This document shows positions 20,001 to 28,118 of a stretch of DNA of 64,000 nt, piece by piece. The DNA lies in the NCBI GenBank assembly GCA_964586455.1, contig CAZPHV010000014.1:25127-89126 (forward strand), given 5' to 3'. Position 1 is the first letter of the stretch. Each line of letters begins with the position of its first letter. The notes beneath the pieces were generated by a model that worked only from the letters and a program-made list of their open reading frames with translations, was not told where the DNA came from and ran no database searches. This DNA is from Aquimonas sp964586455. GTDB taxonomy: Bacteria > Pseudomonadota > Gammaproteobacteria > Xanthomonadales > Xanthomonadaceae. The position numbers and the translations under genes were made by a program.

Positions 20001-20564
20001 CCAGGCGAACCAGCGCGGCGGGTCGGGCTCCTCGAAGTCGTTCTGTTCGCAGACGAGGTAGACCACGGTGTCTTCGTCCAGCGTGACCTCGCGCCAGTCG
20101 TGGAACCAGAAGAACGCATGCGGCGTACTGACGCGCCCCCGGAACCCGCTGTGCAAGTCCTCGTCGTCGGGCCCCGAGAAGGCCGCGAAGTGACGCGCGT
20201 GGATTCGCCCGCCGATTACACCGCAGTCTTCGTTGCTCAGGTGAAGGGCATCGCAGAACAGGTCGCCCAGTACATGGAAATCCGGCAGGCCGCTACCCGA
20301 GAAGTGCAGATCGCCCATGACCACCAGCGACAGCGGAAGCTCATCGTGCTGCTGGGGAATGGCGCGCCATTGTTCGCTCGTGAGGTGGGTGTCGCCAGCG
20401 AAGTACACGCAGCGCTGGCGTTCGAAGCGGTAACGCTGGTAGTCGTCTTCCTCGTCGCCCCTGGCCAGGAACAGTGCGCGGTCGGCCTCACGCAGCGAGG
20501 CGGGCAACGTGTCCCAGATCTCGCTGAGCAACGCGATGCGATAGTTGGCGCTCGTTTCGTTCAT
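17097..20564 (-). CDS. Large repeat protein: beta-helix-like N-terminus, TPR and DUF4116-like repeats
   Basis: A 1155-residue cytoplasmic protein without signal peptide. Residues about 60-180 look like a polymer-forming (bactofilin-like) strand repeat: SLVVMGDLHFSGSGLPDFH, VLGDLFCDALHLS, GVIGGRIHARHFAAF. TPR-like helices follow at about 240-420 (ARVHLRQKQYREAFLHYKAA). Residues about 450-830 hold repeated units of the type IP..FLT..FC..AV...., similar to DUF4116 repeats (ESVFDEALAIHLIE, AHLLDTELCRKLVE). A second TPR-like block reaches the C-terminus. ATG 20564 has AAGAAGG just upstream. Its ATG overlaps the stop of a small upstream frame. Function is unknown; a scaffold role is inferred from repeats alone. 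Confidence 0.75.
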   Translation of the reverse strand: MNETSANYRIALLSEIWDTLPASLREADRALFLARGDEEDDYQRYRFERQRCVYFAGDTHLTSEQWRAIPQQHDELPLSLVVMGDLHFSGSGLPDFHVLGDLFCDALHLSNEDCGVIGGRIHARHFAAFSGPDDEDLHSGFRGRVSTPHAFFWFHDWREVTLDEDTVVYLVCEQNDFEEPDPPRWFAWQDDLKALRSELSYSPVCWGSHELLWRLDEFGRRMAADEPVFIEGFSPDCLPRMTQARVHLRQKQYREAFLHYKAAIALSPGYQPAWAEAARALYLADALEQAIPYAERAVALMPEKLRHLQNEAADDLALCLLRLHHWERAIVVASDSIEQCRDESNRAVAYRVRGEARLRCGQLEAARDDLVQAAKHSYRSALYQWLAGLAHHKLGDHTAAEVLREKAGRLDQKYTRSFEGEDGADFRYPLPAHVDWEQQTLSDLPAEVRDADYWHRYLLSRAYDNAKSFRAIPSEFLTREFCVEAVERCPHKTQIWVAEFFPESVFDEALAIHLIERSAHNLAYIPPRLVSKSLLMRADTGCYDPALVPAHLLDTELCRKLVERQVPPNALPAEWVDHALCVHAVRHCSLAIEHVPGRFKDETFYLTALAWAHSTWFIKNRIPERFLAPEMLCRALELNFELIHQLPGRRVDETVFAHARTLCPDNALWAQLTAVHGPEFRALSDRGEHLCCAEICWAVFWDEPLILAEIAGSHYHLFPFDIPAEKYTQKIADAAFARDPIHLRSIPKALITARMAERFAHEYADMLHDVPLPLRSATVCRIAAQNSWDHGKYFRHVPRALRDVDACIAALGHSVDNADFIPLATRYAVYDRLLAAGGKSEFALGWLLNERGLGALAQGRVDEAIADFDTVIARGQGSAKTRLPRVLGALFGAAKPAWRAEDFDDDEIADAQLYKVWACRQHGRADALREGLGMLDEAQRALLDVFALSEAPEAVEFPVDSFEAHIGAAGQYAQAGDHRSALDSALEARALLEAAQHPDPCLWAHVLDHLRFLTWELGQFEANARLCHEVLERLEQVGDWPYLEAHNILRAARRAAHNTLAWTLADSTDPADIAQAVTHARAALRRAPIENEEVTQPFLEAAAKALLRATEHDPKLHDEAQRVLERIAALTLTGNGDEISDARVLAALESLARSR

Positions 20565-20977
20565 GAACCTTCTTGAGGGCGGCACAGCCGAGGCTGAGGT
20601 GGGCGGAGGCGGGTCGAGAGCCGCCAGGGAATGCATCCGCCCGGATGCCTCGGGCGAAACACGCTCTGGATCCGGCCAAAGCTCGCTCGCGGCGAGCGCT
20701 TGTTCCGGATCGCGCCTAGCCCGCGCGAGGTGGCGGGGCGATCAGGGCCGTCGGCGTCTTCGAGGGTCGCGCGGGGCGAGGGAGTGTCCTGTTCGGTTTG
20801 CAGTAGTGCCCACAGTCGTTGCTTCTGCTGCACCGTGCCGGAGGGCGCGGTCAGACGCGATGCCACGCACTGCCGCCAAAAGGCATCGCGCGGCTGCCAG
20901 CCCTCAAGAAGGGTCGTGAGACCCTCGATGTCTTCTGCCTCGATGAGCGGGCGGAGCTGTTCCTTCAGCGGGTGCAT
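20561..20977 (-). CDS. Possible small protein coupled to the large repeat protein
   Basis: A 138-codon frame whose stop overlaps the start of the next gene as ATGA. The first 75 or so residues have normal protein composition (MHPLKEQLRPLIEAEDIEGL, then GWQPRDAFWRQCVASR and QQKQRLWALLQTEQ). The second half is Arg/Pro-rich and looks like out-of-frame sequence. Either the gene is real with an odd tail, or it is frameshifted near 20740. No good ribosome site precedes ATG 20977. I recognise no family. Confidence 0.35.
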   Translation of the reverse strand: MHPLKEQLRPLIEAEDIEGLTTLLEGWQPRDAFWRQCVASRLTAPSGTVQQKQRLWALLQTEQDTPSPRATLEDADGPDRPATSRGLGAIRNKRSPRASFGRIQSVFRPRHPGGCIPWRLSTRLRPPQPRLCRPQEGS

Positions 20978-21019
20978 AGGTGGAGTGCCCTGGTTCCGGA
21001 CGGTGACGGGATGAACGGA

Positions 21020-21577
21020 TCAGGGACGCCAGTTCGCATGCTGCTCCCAGAACGCCACGCTGCGCCGGTAGGCCGCGCGGTCCAGCGGCACGCCGGAGCC
21101 GCCTTCTTCCACGCCCAGCGCGTTGCGCATCATGGTGATCGGCACCATCGGGATTTCCTCCGGCTCCATTGTGTAAAGACAACCGACGATGCCCCAGTCG
21201 GCGTCGATGCTCGTACCTTCCTTCGCGATTTGTTCGCGGCTGTACAGAATCGGTACCAGGTAGTTCGCGACCGGCGGTTCGATGCCTTCGAACCAGCGCA
21301 CCAGCACGCCCAGCTCGTCCTTGGTGCGCGCCTCGTAGGCACTGCGCAGGCGGTGCCGGTTGTCGTCGGTGATCGCGATCACCGAGCAGCGCGTGCGAGT
21401 CCAGTTGCGGTGCACGTGCAGTTGGCAGAAGGGCGCGTAACCCTCGATACGTTTGAACGGCGCGTGCGTGTTCAAGTGCTCGACGAACTGCTCGGGCGTG
21501 CAGTCCTGGATGGCGGTGACGCGGCGATCGCGCGGGAACAGCCGCGCGCGGGCGAACTCGGTGAGGGCGATGGACAT
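21020..21577 (-). CDS. DUF3228 family protein
   Basis: A 185-residue cytoplasmic protein that matches the DUF3228 family over its full length. Recognisable stretches are IALTEFARARLFPRDRR, DCTPEQFVEHLNTHAPF, FCQLHVHRNWTRTRC, VRWFEGIEPPVANYLVPIL and PITMMRNALGVEEGGSG. The family has no assigned function. It lies upstream of, and in the same direction as, the possible small gene and the large repeat protein, about 40 bases from the former, so the three could be one transcript. Confidence 0.9.
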   Translation of the reverse strand: MSIALTEFARARLFPRDRRVTAIQDCTPEQFVEHLNTHAPFKRIEGYAPFCQLHVHRNWTRTRCSVIAITDDNRHRLRSAYEARTKDELGVLVRWFEGIEPPVANYLVPILYSREQIAKEGTSIDADWGIVGCLYTMEPEEIPMVPITMMRNALGVEEGGSGVPLDRAAYRRSVAFWEQHANWRP

Positions 21578-22144
21578 GCCGTGGCCTGAGCTGGGGGCGG
21601 GGAGGGCCTTATAGCAGACTGCCGCCGCCCTTCAACTCAGGTTGAGGAAAGGCTGCAGGCGCTCGCCTTCGAGCTCATCGGCGCTTGCGCGTTCGCCCGG
21701 AAGGCCCGCGCACACCGGCGAAAACGCCGGGCGAGCTTTCGCTGCGGCGTGCGAACTGCTGCGTCTGCTTGGCTGCTATTGCGTGTGGGGGGCTCGCGCC
21801 CTGTGTCGTCTGCGGAGGTGCTTGATGGGTCGCGCGGCAGCACGCCACGGGCGGGCATTCGCGGGCGTGGTCGCCATGGCGCACGCCGTGGCAACTTTCG
21901 GCTTTGAGTCCGGTCGAGCACAGGCTGTGGCGTCGGCTACCACCAGCGTGTCCGACTGTGTTGGCCGAGCGGCCGATCTGCCTGCGAGGTTCTCTACCCG
22001 TTGATCCTTGGCCGAGACCCCGTTGGGTCGTGAACCGTTGAAAAACTGTTCTCGCGCAGTCAAATGTTCACTTCGATCCCGAAGCCCAACAGGCTGCTAG
22101 TCTGAAGCCAGCCCCCTGCATGTTCTCTCGATCGGAATCTGCCC
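21578..22144. other. Divergent intergenic region without recognised gene
   Basis: These 567 bases separate two divergent genes. Open frames here are Arg/Cys-rich with no family resemblance and no ribosome site. Both promoters must lie here. The last 100 bases are less GC-rich, which suits the promoter of the gene at 22145, but I see no convincing -35/-10 pair. Confidence 0.4.
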
Positions 22145-22720
22145 ATGTCCAGTGTCTGGATTCGCGCTCTCGTTCTCTCCAGTCTTGCGTCGCTTGCAGC
22201 ACCCGCCCTGGGCCTCGACATGAAGCGCTGCAATGGCCGCGTCCTGCGCGTGGGGGACTGGGCGACCCAGGCCGAGGCGCTGTGCGGAGAGCCCTACTAC
22301 GTCGACCGCTGGCAGGAGCTGCTGTACGCGGATATTGACCCGCGCCGCAGCCTGCGTCAGCGCATCGACTGGAGCGAGGCCTACTTCGATCCTGGTCAGG
22401 GTCAGCAGCTGTTTCGCGTGCGCTCGCGTCAGGGGCAGATCGTGGCCATCGACACCCTCCTGCAGCGCGGCGGCCCGACGCGTGCCGGCGATTGCACGCT
22501 GGCGACGCTGAAGCGCCGACAGCCGGTGGGCGAAGTGGTGTATCGCTGCGGACTGCCCGCCCAGCGCATTGATCTCGGAGTGGCTGTAGTCGACAGCCGT
22601 GAACGCATCGAGGAAGCCCACGACCTGCGCCATGAGCAATGGCTGTATCCGGCGTCTGCCGGTCAAACCCTGGTGGTCGAGGTGCGTGAGGGGCGGCTGT
22701 TGGGGGCCGCGTTGCGATAG
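22145..22720 (+). CDS. DUF2845 exported protein
   Basis: A 191-residue protein with a signal peptide (MSSVWIRALVLSSLASLAAPALG). The mature chain carries two DUF2845-like units of the type C.G.....GD...E....CGEP: MKRCNGRVLRVGDWATQAEALCGEP at about 25-50, then KRRQPVGEVVYRCGLPAQR at about 121-139. The sequence of Cys, Gly and Asp matches the family, which is common in gammaproteobacteria and has no known function. It is monocistronic. A strong hairpin sits immediately after its stop. Confidence 0.85.
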   Translation: MSSVWIRALVLSSLASLAAPALGLDMKRCNGRVLRVGDWATQAEALCGEPYYVDRWQELLYADIDPRRSLRQRIDWSEAYFDPGQGQQLFRVRSRQGQIVAIDTLLQRGGPTRAGDCTLATLKRRQPVGEVVYRCGLPAQRIDLGVAVVDSRERIEEAHDLRHEQWLYPASAGQTLVVEVREGRLLGAALR

Positions 22721-22723
22721 AGC

Positions 22724-22747
22724 CCGCTGCGACCCCGGTCGCAGCGG
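22724..22747 (+). terminator. Hairpin terminator of DUF2845 gene
   Basis: CCGCTGCGACC (22724-22734) and GGTCGCAGCGG (22737-22747) form a perfect 11-bp stem 3 bases after the stop at 22720. No T-tract follows, so termination strength is uncertain. The remaining bases to 23059 hold no gene that I can support. Confidence 0.55.
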
Positions 22748-23059
22748 TACGTTCTGCGGGCAATGCGCCCTGGGCAGAGCCATCGCTTACCCACCTTCGA
22801 CTTGCTGAGCTGCTGGGCGTTTCTGCAGGGCAGCCAGCGCACAGGGGTTTCGAGAAGCCTGGCCCGGCCCGGCGTGTCGTCAAGCGCGGGCAACGCTCCC
22901 GACTCGGCGCTGTATGCCCCCTGCTGATCGCGCGCGTGTCGTCACGGTTCGCGGAGGATCTGCAGCCGATGAGACGTTTGCCCTTCGCGTTTCGTCATCC
23001 CGCCCAGGTGCGCCGTTTTCGGCGCGAGGCTGGTTGTGGCGCCATTCGAGGGTTGAGCG

Positions 23060-23729
23060 ATGAACCGACGAACGTCCTGGGCGATAGCCGCGCTGCTATT
23101 GGCATCGGCCTTGGATGCGCGTGCCGCAGTGTTTTTCGTCAACAGTGGAACAGAACTGCGCGCCGCGCTCGCGCACATGGGTTCCTCCTTTGACCCGGCG
23201 CCGAACGAGATCCGTCTGACCCAGCGCGTGTTCCTCACAGGCACCCAAGCCTTCGCGGTGCTGGTGTCCGGTCCGACCGGCGACACCGTCGTCAGCGGCG
23301 GCTGGGCCAGTGCGGGGGCCACACCCTGTGGCGTACAGACTCCCGATGCCCGTCTGACCAGACTCGACGCGCAAGGCACCTCGGAAGTGCTCAGCATTCG
23401 CCGCAACAGCGTGAGCAACAACGCCACGCCCCGCATCCGCGTCAGCAACCTGACGATCCGCAACGGCAGCTCGGTGAGCCAGTCCGCAGGGCTTAGCGTG
23501 TAACGGCTTTGGCAGCATCGAGGTCGACAGCGTCATCCTGCACGGCCATCGCACGCCGGAAGCGCAGTTCATCAATGGCGTGGCGATGACGCTCGATTCC
23601 ACCAGCAGCGACATTCGCCTGCGTAACGCGCTGCTCTACGACGACGCCGGAAACTTCACCGGCGGGTTCGCGTTGTCCAGCGTGCTGTTCACTTCGCTGA
23701 GCTGCGCGGCCTTGGTACTTCGTGACTGA
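23060..23729 (+). pseudogene. Secreted right-handed beta-helix type protein, frameshifted
   Basis: The first frame gives 147 residues: a signal peptide (MNRRTSWAIAALLLASALDARA), then a beta-helix-like start (FFVNSGTELRAAL, PNEIRLTQRVFLTG) and IRVSNLTIRNGSSVSQSAGLSV before a stop at 23501. The +1 frame continues the same protein without pause from about 23500: NGFGSIEVDSVILHGHR, then INGVAMTLDSTSSDIRL and RNALLYDDAGNFTGGFALSS, ending at 23729. A single-base insertion or two-base deletion near 23500 explains it. Even when rejoined (about 222 residues), it is short for the beta-helix fold, so the 3' end may also be lost. It could instead be a sequencing error. Confidence 0.75.
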
Positions 23730-24006
23730 CGCGATCCGCCGCAGGTGCGAAGCACAAGAGTGTGCAGGTGACGCGGAACGGCTCGGCGCAGCACGACCAA
23801 GCGTTCCTGCGCTCCGTGGCGCCCACCGCTCGGTGGCTGGATCGAATTCGTGCGGGCGTACCGCTTGACGTCGATTCAAGGCGGAGCTTCGTCGATCCCT
23901 TCGCGAAGCTTGAGTGCCGGACGCATGAGCCCCCTGCTATCCTCCAAGACCGTCCTGCGGCAGCTGTTTCGCTGCTGTCGGCAGCGCTGATGCAAAAGGA
24001 ACCCGC

Positions 24007-25653
24007 ATGATCAAATCGACACTGTCCAGCCGCCTTGTGCGCGGGGGCGCAAGCCTCGTCGCGCTCATCGGCAGCGTGATGATTTTGGTCGCGCCCGCGT
24101 TCGCCGGCATCGGCGACTGGCAGCTGCCCGCTGGTCATTACGTGCCCTCGAAGATGCCGATGACCGTCGTGCACCCGCGCAACGCGCAGGCGGCATCGTG
24201 GGCCTTCGCGAAGAACGCGCACCCCGGCATCCGCTGGGAGATCCCGATCGTGGTCCAGGGCGGGGCATGGCCGTTTCGCTACGAGATCGTCAACGATGGC
24301 GGTGCGAACGGGCTGGCGATCGGGGGCGAGCTGGCGCGCAGCGTGGATCGCGGCTTCGTCATCCACCAAAGAACACCCGAGTACGGCCGGCTGTGGTGGA
24401 ACTCGCCGGTGGCCGGCAGCTATTCGCTGCTGGTGCGCGTGCATGACCAGGGCGGGGCGCATGTCGATGTGCCGATCTCGCTCACGGTCGGCACCGCTGG
24501 CTGGGTGTTCGTCGATGCCAATGCCGGCAACGACACCACCGGCAATGGCACCGTGTCGGCTCCGTTCCGCAGCATCCAGCGTATCCACGACGGGGGTATG
24601 GCCTTCGCCGATCATCGCGTCTATCTCAGCGGTGTCGTTGCGATGGATGGCAACCATCCGAGCGGCGACCTCGGCATCAATCGCACCGACTTCCGGCAGA
24701 CTCCGGCGGTGTGGGTCGGCAAGCCAGGCGGTAACGCCGTGCTGGAGGCCTACGAGGGCCGGATCAGTCTGACCGCGCCGGACTTCTACATGGCGAACCT
24801 GGAGCATCGCCATCGGGTGGACTTTGTGCAGGACCATGGCAGCTACATCCACATGATCACGGCCTGGGGCAACAGCTCGCGCCTGACCCTGCACGACGTG
24901 CACTTCAGTCGCTTTCAGGGCCGCCCGGTCAACGCCGACCTGGGCAACTCCTCGATCATCATGTTCACCGATCAGGGCAGCCCGCGGAACCATGTCGCCA
25001 TCGTCAACAACCGGATCAGCGGCGACAACGGCATCTTCACCAGCACCTACCAACTGCACTATTCGGTGATCGAGAACAATCGGGCCGTGAACGCCCGCTT
25101 CGTCACCGGCGAGGCCTCGACCTGGGCGGTGTTCTGGATCAAGCGCACCAACGAGTGGGTCAGCGTGCGCGGCAACGAATTCTGGGACGGCAACGTCTGG
25201 GGTTCGCCCGGCAACCTCAGTGCGGCGCTGGGCATGGACGCGGCGCGCAACATCGAGTTCGCCTACAACACCGTCTTTACACCCTACGACGGCGCCGGCG
25301 ACCGCCACGGCGCGATCAAGCTGTTCACCTACTCCAACCAGCCGAACTACGTCTGGACGCCGGCCACGCCGGTGTGGCTGTACCGCAACTCGCTACGCCA
25401 CCGCCTGAATTACGAGGGCGACAACCTGGTCAACATGCCCAACGGCAACGTCATCACCGAGCGCAATGTGCTGGCTCCACGGGCCTGGCCCAGCCATGCC
25501 TTCCTGCTCAACACCGACAACCTGGATTCCGCGAGCTACTTCGACGCCTCGATGAAACTGACCGGCGCCTCGCGTGGTTCCTATCTCGGACGCTACGGTG
25601 CCGAGGTCGCCGTTCGGCTGGCTGATTCCATTTTCGCAGACGGTTTTGAGTGA
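24007..25653 (+). CDS. Secreted right-handed beta-helix protein with C-terminal F.DGFE tail
   Basis: A 548-residue exported protein. A signal peptide with cleavage near AFA-GIGDW (residue 34) is followed by an Ig-like domain to about residue 160 (WEIPIVVQGGAWPFRYEI, GSYSLLVRVHDQGGAHVDV). A linker GWVFVDANAGNDTTGNGT opens the beta-helix part, typical of pectin-lyase-like proteins (GTVSAPFRSIQ, then many short N- and V-rich turns such as NHVAIVNNRISGDNGIF and HYSVIENNRAVNARF). It ends SIFADGFE, like the delta-60 protein ending at 12161. AAGGA precedes ATG 24007. No catalytic motif of a known polysaccharide lyase was found, so enzymatic activity is open. Confidence 0.85.
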   Translation: MIKSTLSSRLVRGGASLVALIGSVMILVAPAFAGIGDWQLPAGHYVPSKMPMTVVHPRNAQAASWAFAKNAHPGIRWEIPIVVQGGAWPFRYEIVNDGGANGLAIGGELARSVDRGFVIHQRTPEYGRLWWNSPVAGSYSLLVRVHDQGGAHVDVPISLTVGTAGWVFVDANAGNDTTGNGTVSAPFRSIQRIHDGGMAFADHRVYLSGVVAMDGNHPSGDLGINRTDFRQTPAVWVGKPGGNAVLEAYEGRISLTAPDFYMANLEHRHRVDFVQDHGSYIHMITAWGNSSRLTLHDVHFSRFQGRPVNADLGNSSIIMFTDQGSPRNHVAIVNNRISGDNGIFTSTYQLHYSVIENNRAVNARFVTGEASTWAVFWIKRTNEWVSVRGNEFWDGNVWGSPGNLSAALGMDAARNIEFAYNTVFTPYDGAGDRHGAIKLFTYSNQPNYVWTPATPVWLYRNSLRHRLNYEGDNLVNMPNGNVITERNVLAPRAWPSHAFLLNTDNLDSASYFDASMKLTGASRGSYLGRYGAEVAVRLADSIFADGFE

Positions 25654-25773
25654 AGTGGGGGGAGCGGAGGCTGGGCTCTGATGCGGACCTGCCCGTGTAC
25701 GTCCCCTCCCGTCAGGACATGCGGACGCCGCAATCGGGCTATAGCGTGACCAGACAAGCTCATCAGAGTGCAC

Positions 25774-26931
25774 ATGCACGACCCGGTCATCATCGGATTC
25801 GCGGCAGCCACCCTCGGGCAGGTCCTGCTGGCCAGCCTTCTGCTGTTGCAGCGGCACGAAGTGGGCCATGCCCATCACGCGCTGGCCGCGCTGTTGATGG
25901 CGGTCGGCCTGGTTATCGCGCCGCCGATGGTGGCCGCGGTCGTGCCGATGCTGGCAAGTATTGCGATCGCCCTGAGCTTGCCGGCGGCGCTCGCTTGCGC
26001 GCCCGTGCTCTGGTTCTTCAGCTGTGCGCTGACCTCGGAGCAGCCCTGGCGCCTTGAGCGAGGGGCGCTGTGGCATCTGCTGCTGCCGACCTCAGGCCTG
26101 GTGATCGCGCTGACCGCCATCGCCATGCCGCGCGCGCTCCGCGAGGCCCTGCTGCTGCTGCTGCGTGGGGAGCTGGTGGACTCGGTGCCCGTGCTGGTGC
26201 TGGTCGCCTTCGTGCTGATCCTGAGCTGGACCGTGCAGACGGCGATCTACCTGTTCCTGATCATCCGCAGACTGGCTCGCTACAGGCGCCGGCGGAAGGA
26301 TTTGTTCGCGAGCAATGACGCGCGCGAAGCGCTGGCTGAGTGGCTTCGTGCTGGTCATCGGCACGGTGTGGGTGCTCAGCGTCGCCAGCCTGCTGCTCGA
26401 CAATCTGGCGGGGCAGACCCTGCTCAGCGGTCGCGCTGCCGCGCTGCCGCGCTTCTGGGCTTTGTGCTGGTGGGCTTTCTGGCCCTGTGGGGCCTGCGCC
26501 AGCAGCCCGGATTCGCCGGACGTTATCTGCCGCCACCGCCGCACGATGAACTACCGACGCCGCCGACGGCGAAGTACCAGCGGTCTGCGCTGGATGCGGA
26601 GCGCGCAGAGCGGATCGCGGCCAAGCTCGCGCGGTCGATGAACGAGGATCGCCCCAATCTGGAGCCGGAGCTGTCGCTGTTCGAGTCGGCGCGTCGGATT
26701 GGTGTGCCTTCGAACTATCTCTCACAGACCCTCAACGAGCACCTGGGCGAGAACTTCTTCGACTCCATCAATCGCTGGCGGGTGGAAGCCGCGCTGCCCA
26801 TGCTGCGCGCGGGCGAGCGCAGCGTGCTGGACATCGCGCTTGAGGTCGGCTTCAACTCGCGCTCAACCTTCTACAAGGCCTTCCGCAAGGTCACCGGCCA
26901 CACACCCGGCGCCTACCGCGAAGGAGTGTGA
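25774..26931 (+). CDS. Membrane-bound AraC-type regulator with two compensating frameshifts
   Basis: The 385-residue reading frame has five to six N-terminal membrane helices (about 1-170) and a C-terminal AraC-type helix-turn-helix domain (about 275-385) with RRIGVPSNYLSQTLNEHLGE and SVLDIALEVGFNSRSTFYKAFRKVTGHTP. Between about 26320 and 26445 the literal translation is Arg/Gln-rich nonsense. The +1 frame of that stretch encodes an evident membrane helix (WLSGFVLVIGTVWVLSVAS, then LLLDNLAGQTLLSG), after which the original frame resumes with LLGFVLVGFLALWG. Two opposite indels therefore replace one helix. ATG 25774 or GTG 25768 may start it. It lies among secreted beta-helix genes. Confidence 0.8.
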   Translation: MHDPVIIGFAAATLGQVLLASLLLLQRHEVGHAHHALAALLMAVGLVIAPPMVAAVVPMLASIAIALSLPAALACAPVLWFFSCALTSEQPWRLERGALWHLLLPTSGLVIALTAIAMPRALREALLLLLRGELVDSVPVLVLVAFVLILSWTVQTAIYLFLIIRRLARYRRRRKDLFASNDAREALAEWLRAGHRHGVGAQRRQPAARQSGGADPAQRSRCRAAALLGFVLVGFLALWGLRQQPGFAGRYLPPPPHDELPTPPTAKYQRSALDAERAERIAAKLARSMNEDRPNLEPELSLFESARRIGVPSNYLSQTLNEHLGENFFDSINRWRVEAALPMLRAGERSVLDIALEVGFNSRSTFYKAFRKVTGHTPGAYREGV

Positions 26932-27051
26932 GCGGGCGCGTAGGGTGCGCGTGTCGCGCACCGTGGCGCTGGGTTGGAGGTGGACATTCGGCCAGGCGCT
27001 GGATCGGAGATGGACAATCCGCCGGCAGAGACGCGCAAGCCGTCGGTGGCC

Positions 27052-27747
27052 TCATTCGTTGCTCGCCCAGGCCTTCGGCGCAGCCGCACGACGACTGCCA
27101 AGCCGCAGCTTCACCAGCCAGAACAGCAGCGTCAGCGCGATCAGCAGCTCGGGCAGCACCAGTAATCCGCTCTCGCGCACGGCGGCCGGGAAGGCTCGCG
27201 CACCGGGGCCGGTGAACAGTGATCCCGCGGCGATGAACAGCCCCAGGCACATCCGCCACAGGTGGCGCGCCAGGCGCTCACGTCCGACCAGGCCACCGCG
27301 CCGATAGAGCTTGAGGTCTCCGATCGGGCCGATGCCTGCCATCACGGCGAGCAGGAAGTAGTCCTCGGCCGCAAAGCCATAGGCGGAGCCTGCTTCGCTG
27401 CGCAGGGCCAGCATGCCGGTGAACAGCAGGCCGAGCGTGACCGCCACTGCCAACGCAGTCAGACAGGCCTCCCGCCATCCAGGAACGGCCGCATTGGGCC
27501 GAACCGTCAACCAGCCACTTGCCACCAGATAGCAGGCCAAGCCACCGGCATAGAAGGTGATCAGCAACTGCTCGTACTTGAGCAAGCCGAGTAATGCTCC
27601 CAGTGCTGCCGTGATCAGCCTGCTGCAGCCAAACACCCACCCCGACAGCCTATGCGGGGTGCTTCCCTTGGCGACGCACAGCGCTACTTCACCCGTCAGG
27701 ACCGCGACGGTGCCGCTGAGGATATGGAACAGATTGAACTGCGACAT
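27052..27747 (-). CDS. DUF2306-like multi-pass membrane protein
   Basis: A 231-residue integral membrane protein with about six or seven helices. The opening FHILSGTVAVLTGEVALCVAKGSTPHRLSG resembles the DUF2306 pattern H...G..A...G..A....KG...HR..G. Later helices include LLITFYAGGLACYLVASGWL, CLTALAVAVTLGLLFTGM and LPELLIALTLLFWLVKL. A segment with GDLKLYRRGGLVGRERLARHLWRM connects two helices. Function is unknown. ATG 27747 is preferred, with AAGG just upstream; MAEGSM at 27762 is an alternative. It is convergent with the AraC-type gene and divergent from the beta-helix gene at 28119. Confidence 0.7.
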   Translation of the reverse strand: MSQFNLFHILSGTVAVLTGEVALCVAKGSTPHRLSGWVFGCSRLITAALGALLGLLKYEQLLITFYAGGLACYLVASGWLTVRPNAAVPGWREACLTALAVAVTLGLLFTGMLALRSEAGSAYGFAAEDYFLLAVMAGIGPIGDLKLYRRGGLVGRERLARHLWRMCLGLFIAAGSLFTGPGARAFPAAVRESGLLVLPELLIALTLLFWLVKLRLGSRRAAAPKAWASNE

Positions 27748-28118
27748 GGAGCCTTCGGCCATTTTATGCGGCGAATGCTCGCCCAAATGCTTGACGGACT
27801 GCTGTGGGCTGAAGTGCTGGATGGCCACGCTGCGATCATCGCGCGGCAACAGATGAGGGCGAGCGAAGGAAGCGAGCACGATCGGATTGGCTGCGCACTG
27901 ATCCTGGGGACAGGATTCACCGAGGTCAGCGTGCTTGCGCAATCGCGTCGTGGGCCGCCTCCGTGCGCAGCGTGGGGCCAGCGCCGACGTAAGGGCGGCA
28001 GGCATCACAGTTCCACTGGCTGAGACGGGAAACAGCGCGCTTTCTGACCTCGCACTCTAGTTTCGCTTGGCAAGGTGGCCCAGCCCCCAGCCCCCAGCAC
28101 CAGCCCAGGACTGACGCC
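27748..28118. other. Divergent intergenic region
   Basis: These 371 bases hold the promoters of two divergent genes. Open frames on both strands cross it but look like extensions of the gene on the other side, with no family match. A short direct repeat (CAGCCCC) lies at about 28081-28096 just before the start at 28119. I see nothing else. Confidence 0.35.

Noticed and set aside
21642..22004. A 120-codon frame in the 567-bp spacer
   Set aside because: Ser/Arg/Cys-rich with no ribosome site or known motif.
23762..24010. Possible 3' remnant of the broken beta-helix gene
   Set aside because: A phrase such as AGVPLDVDS is faintly like the end of some beta-helix proteins, but the frame is short and the similarity too weak to claim.
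27652..28023. A 123-codon plus-strand frame opposite the DUF2306-like gene
   Set aside because: Half of it is antisense to that gene, and the rest lies in the promoter spacer. No homology is evident.
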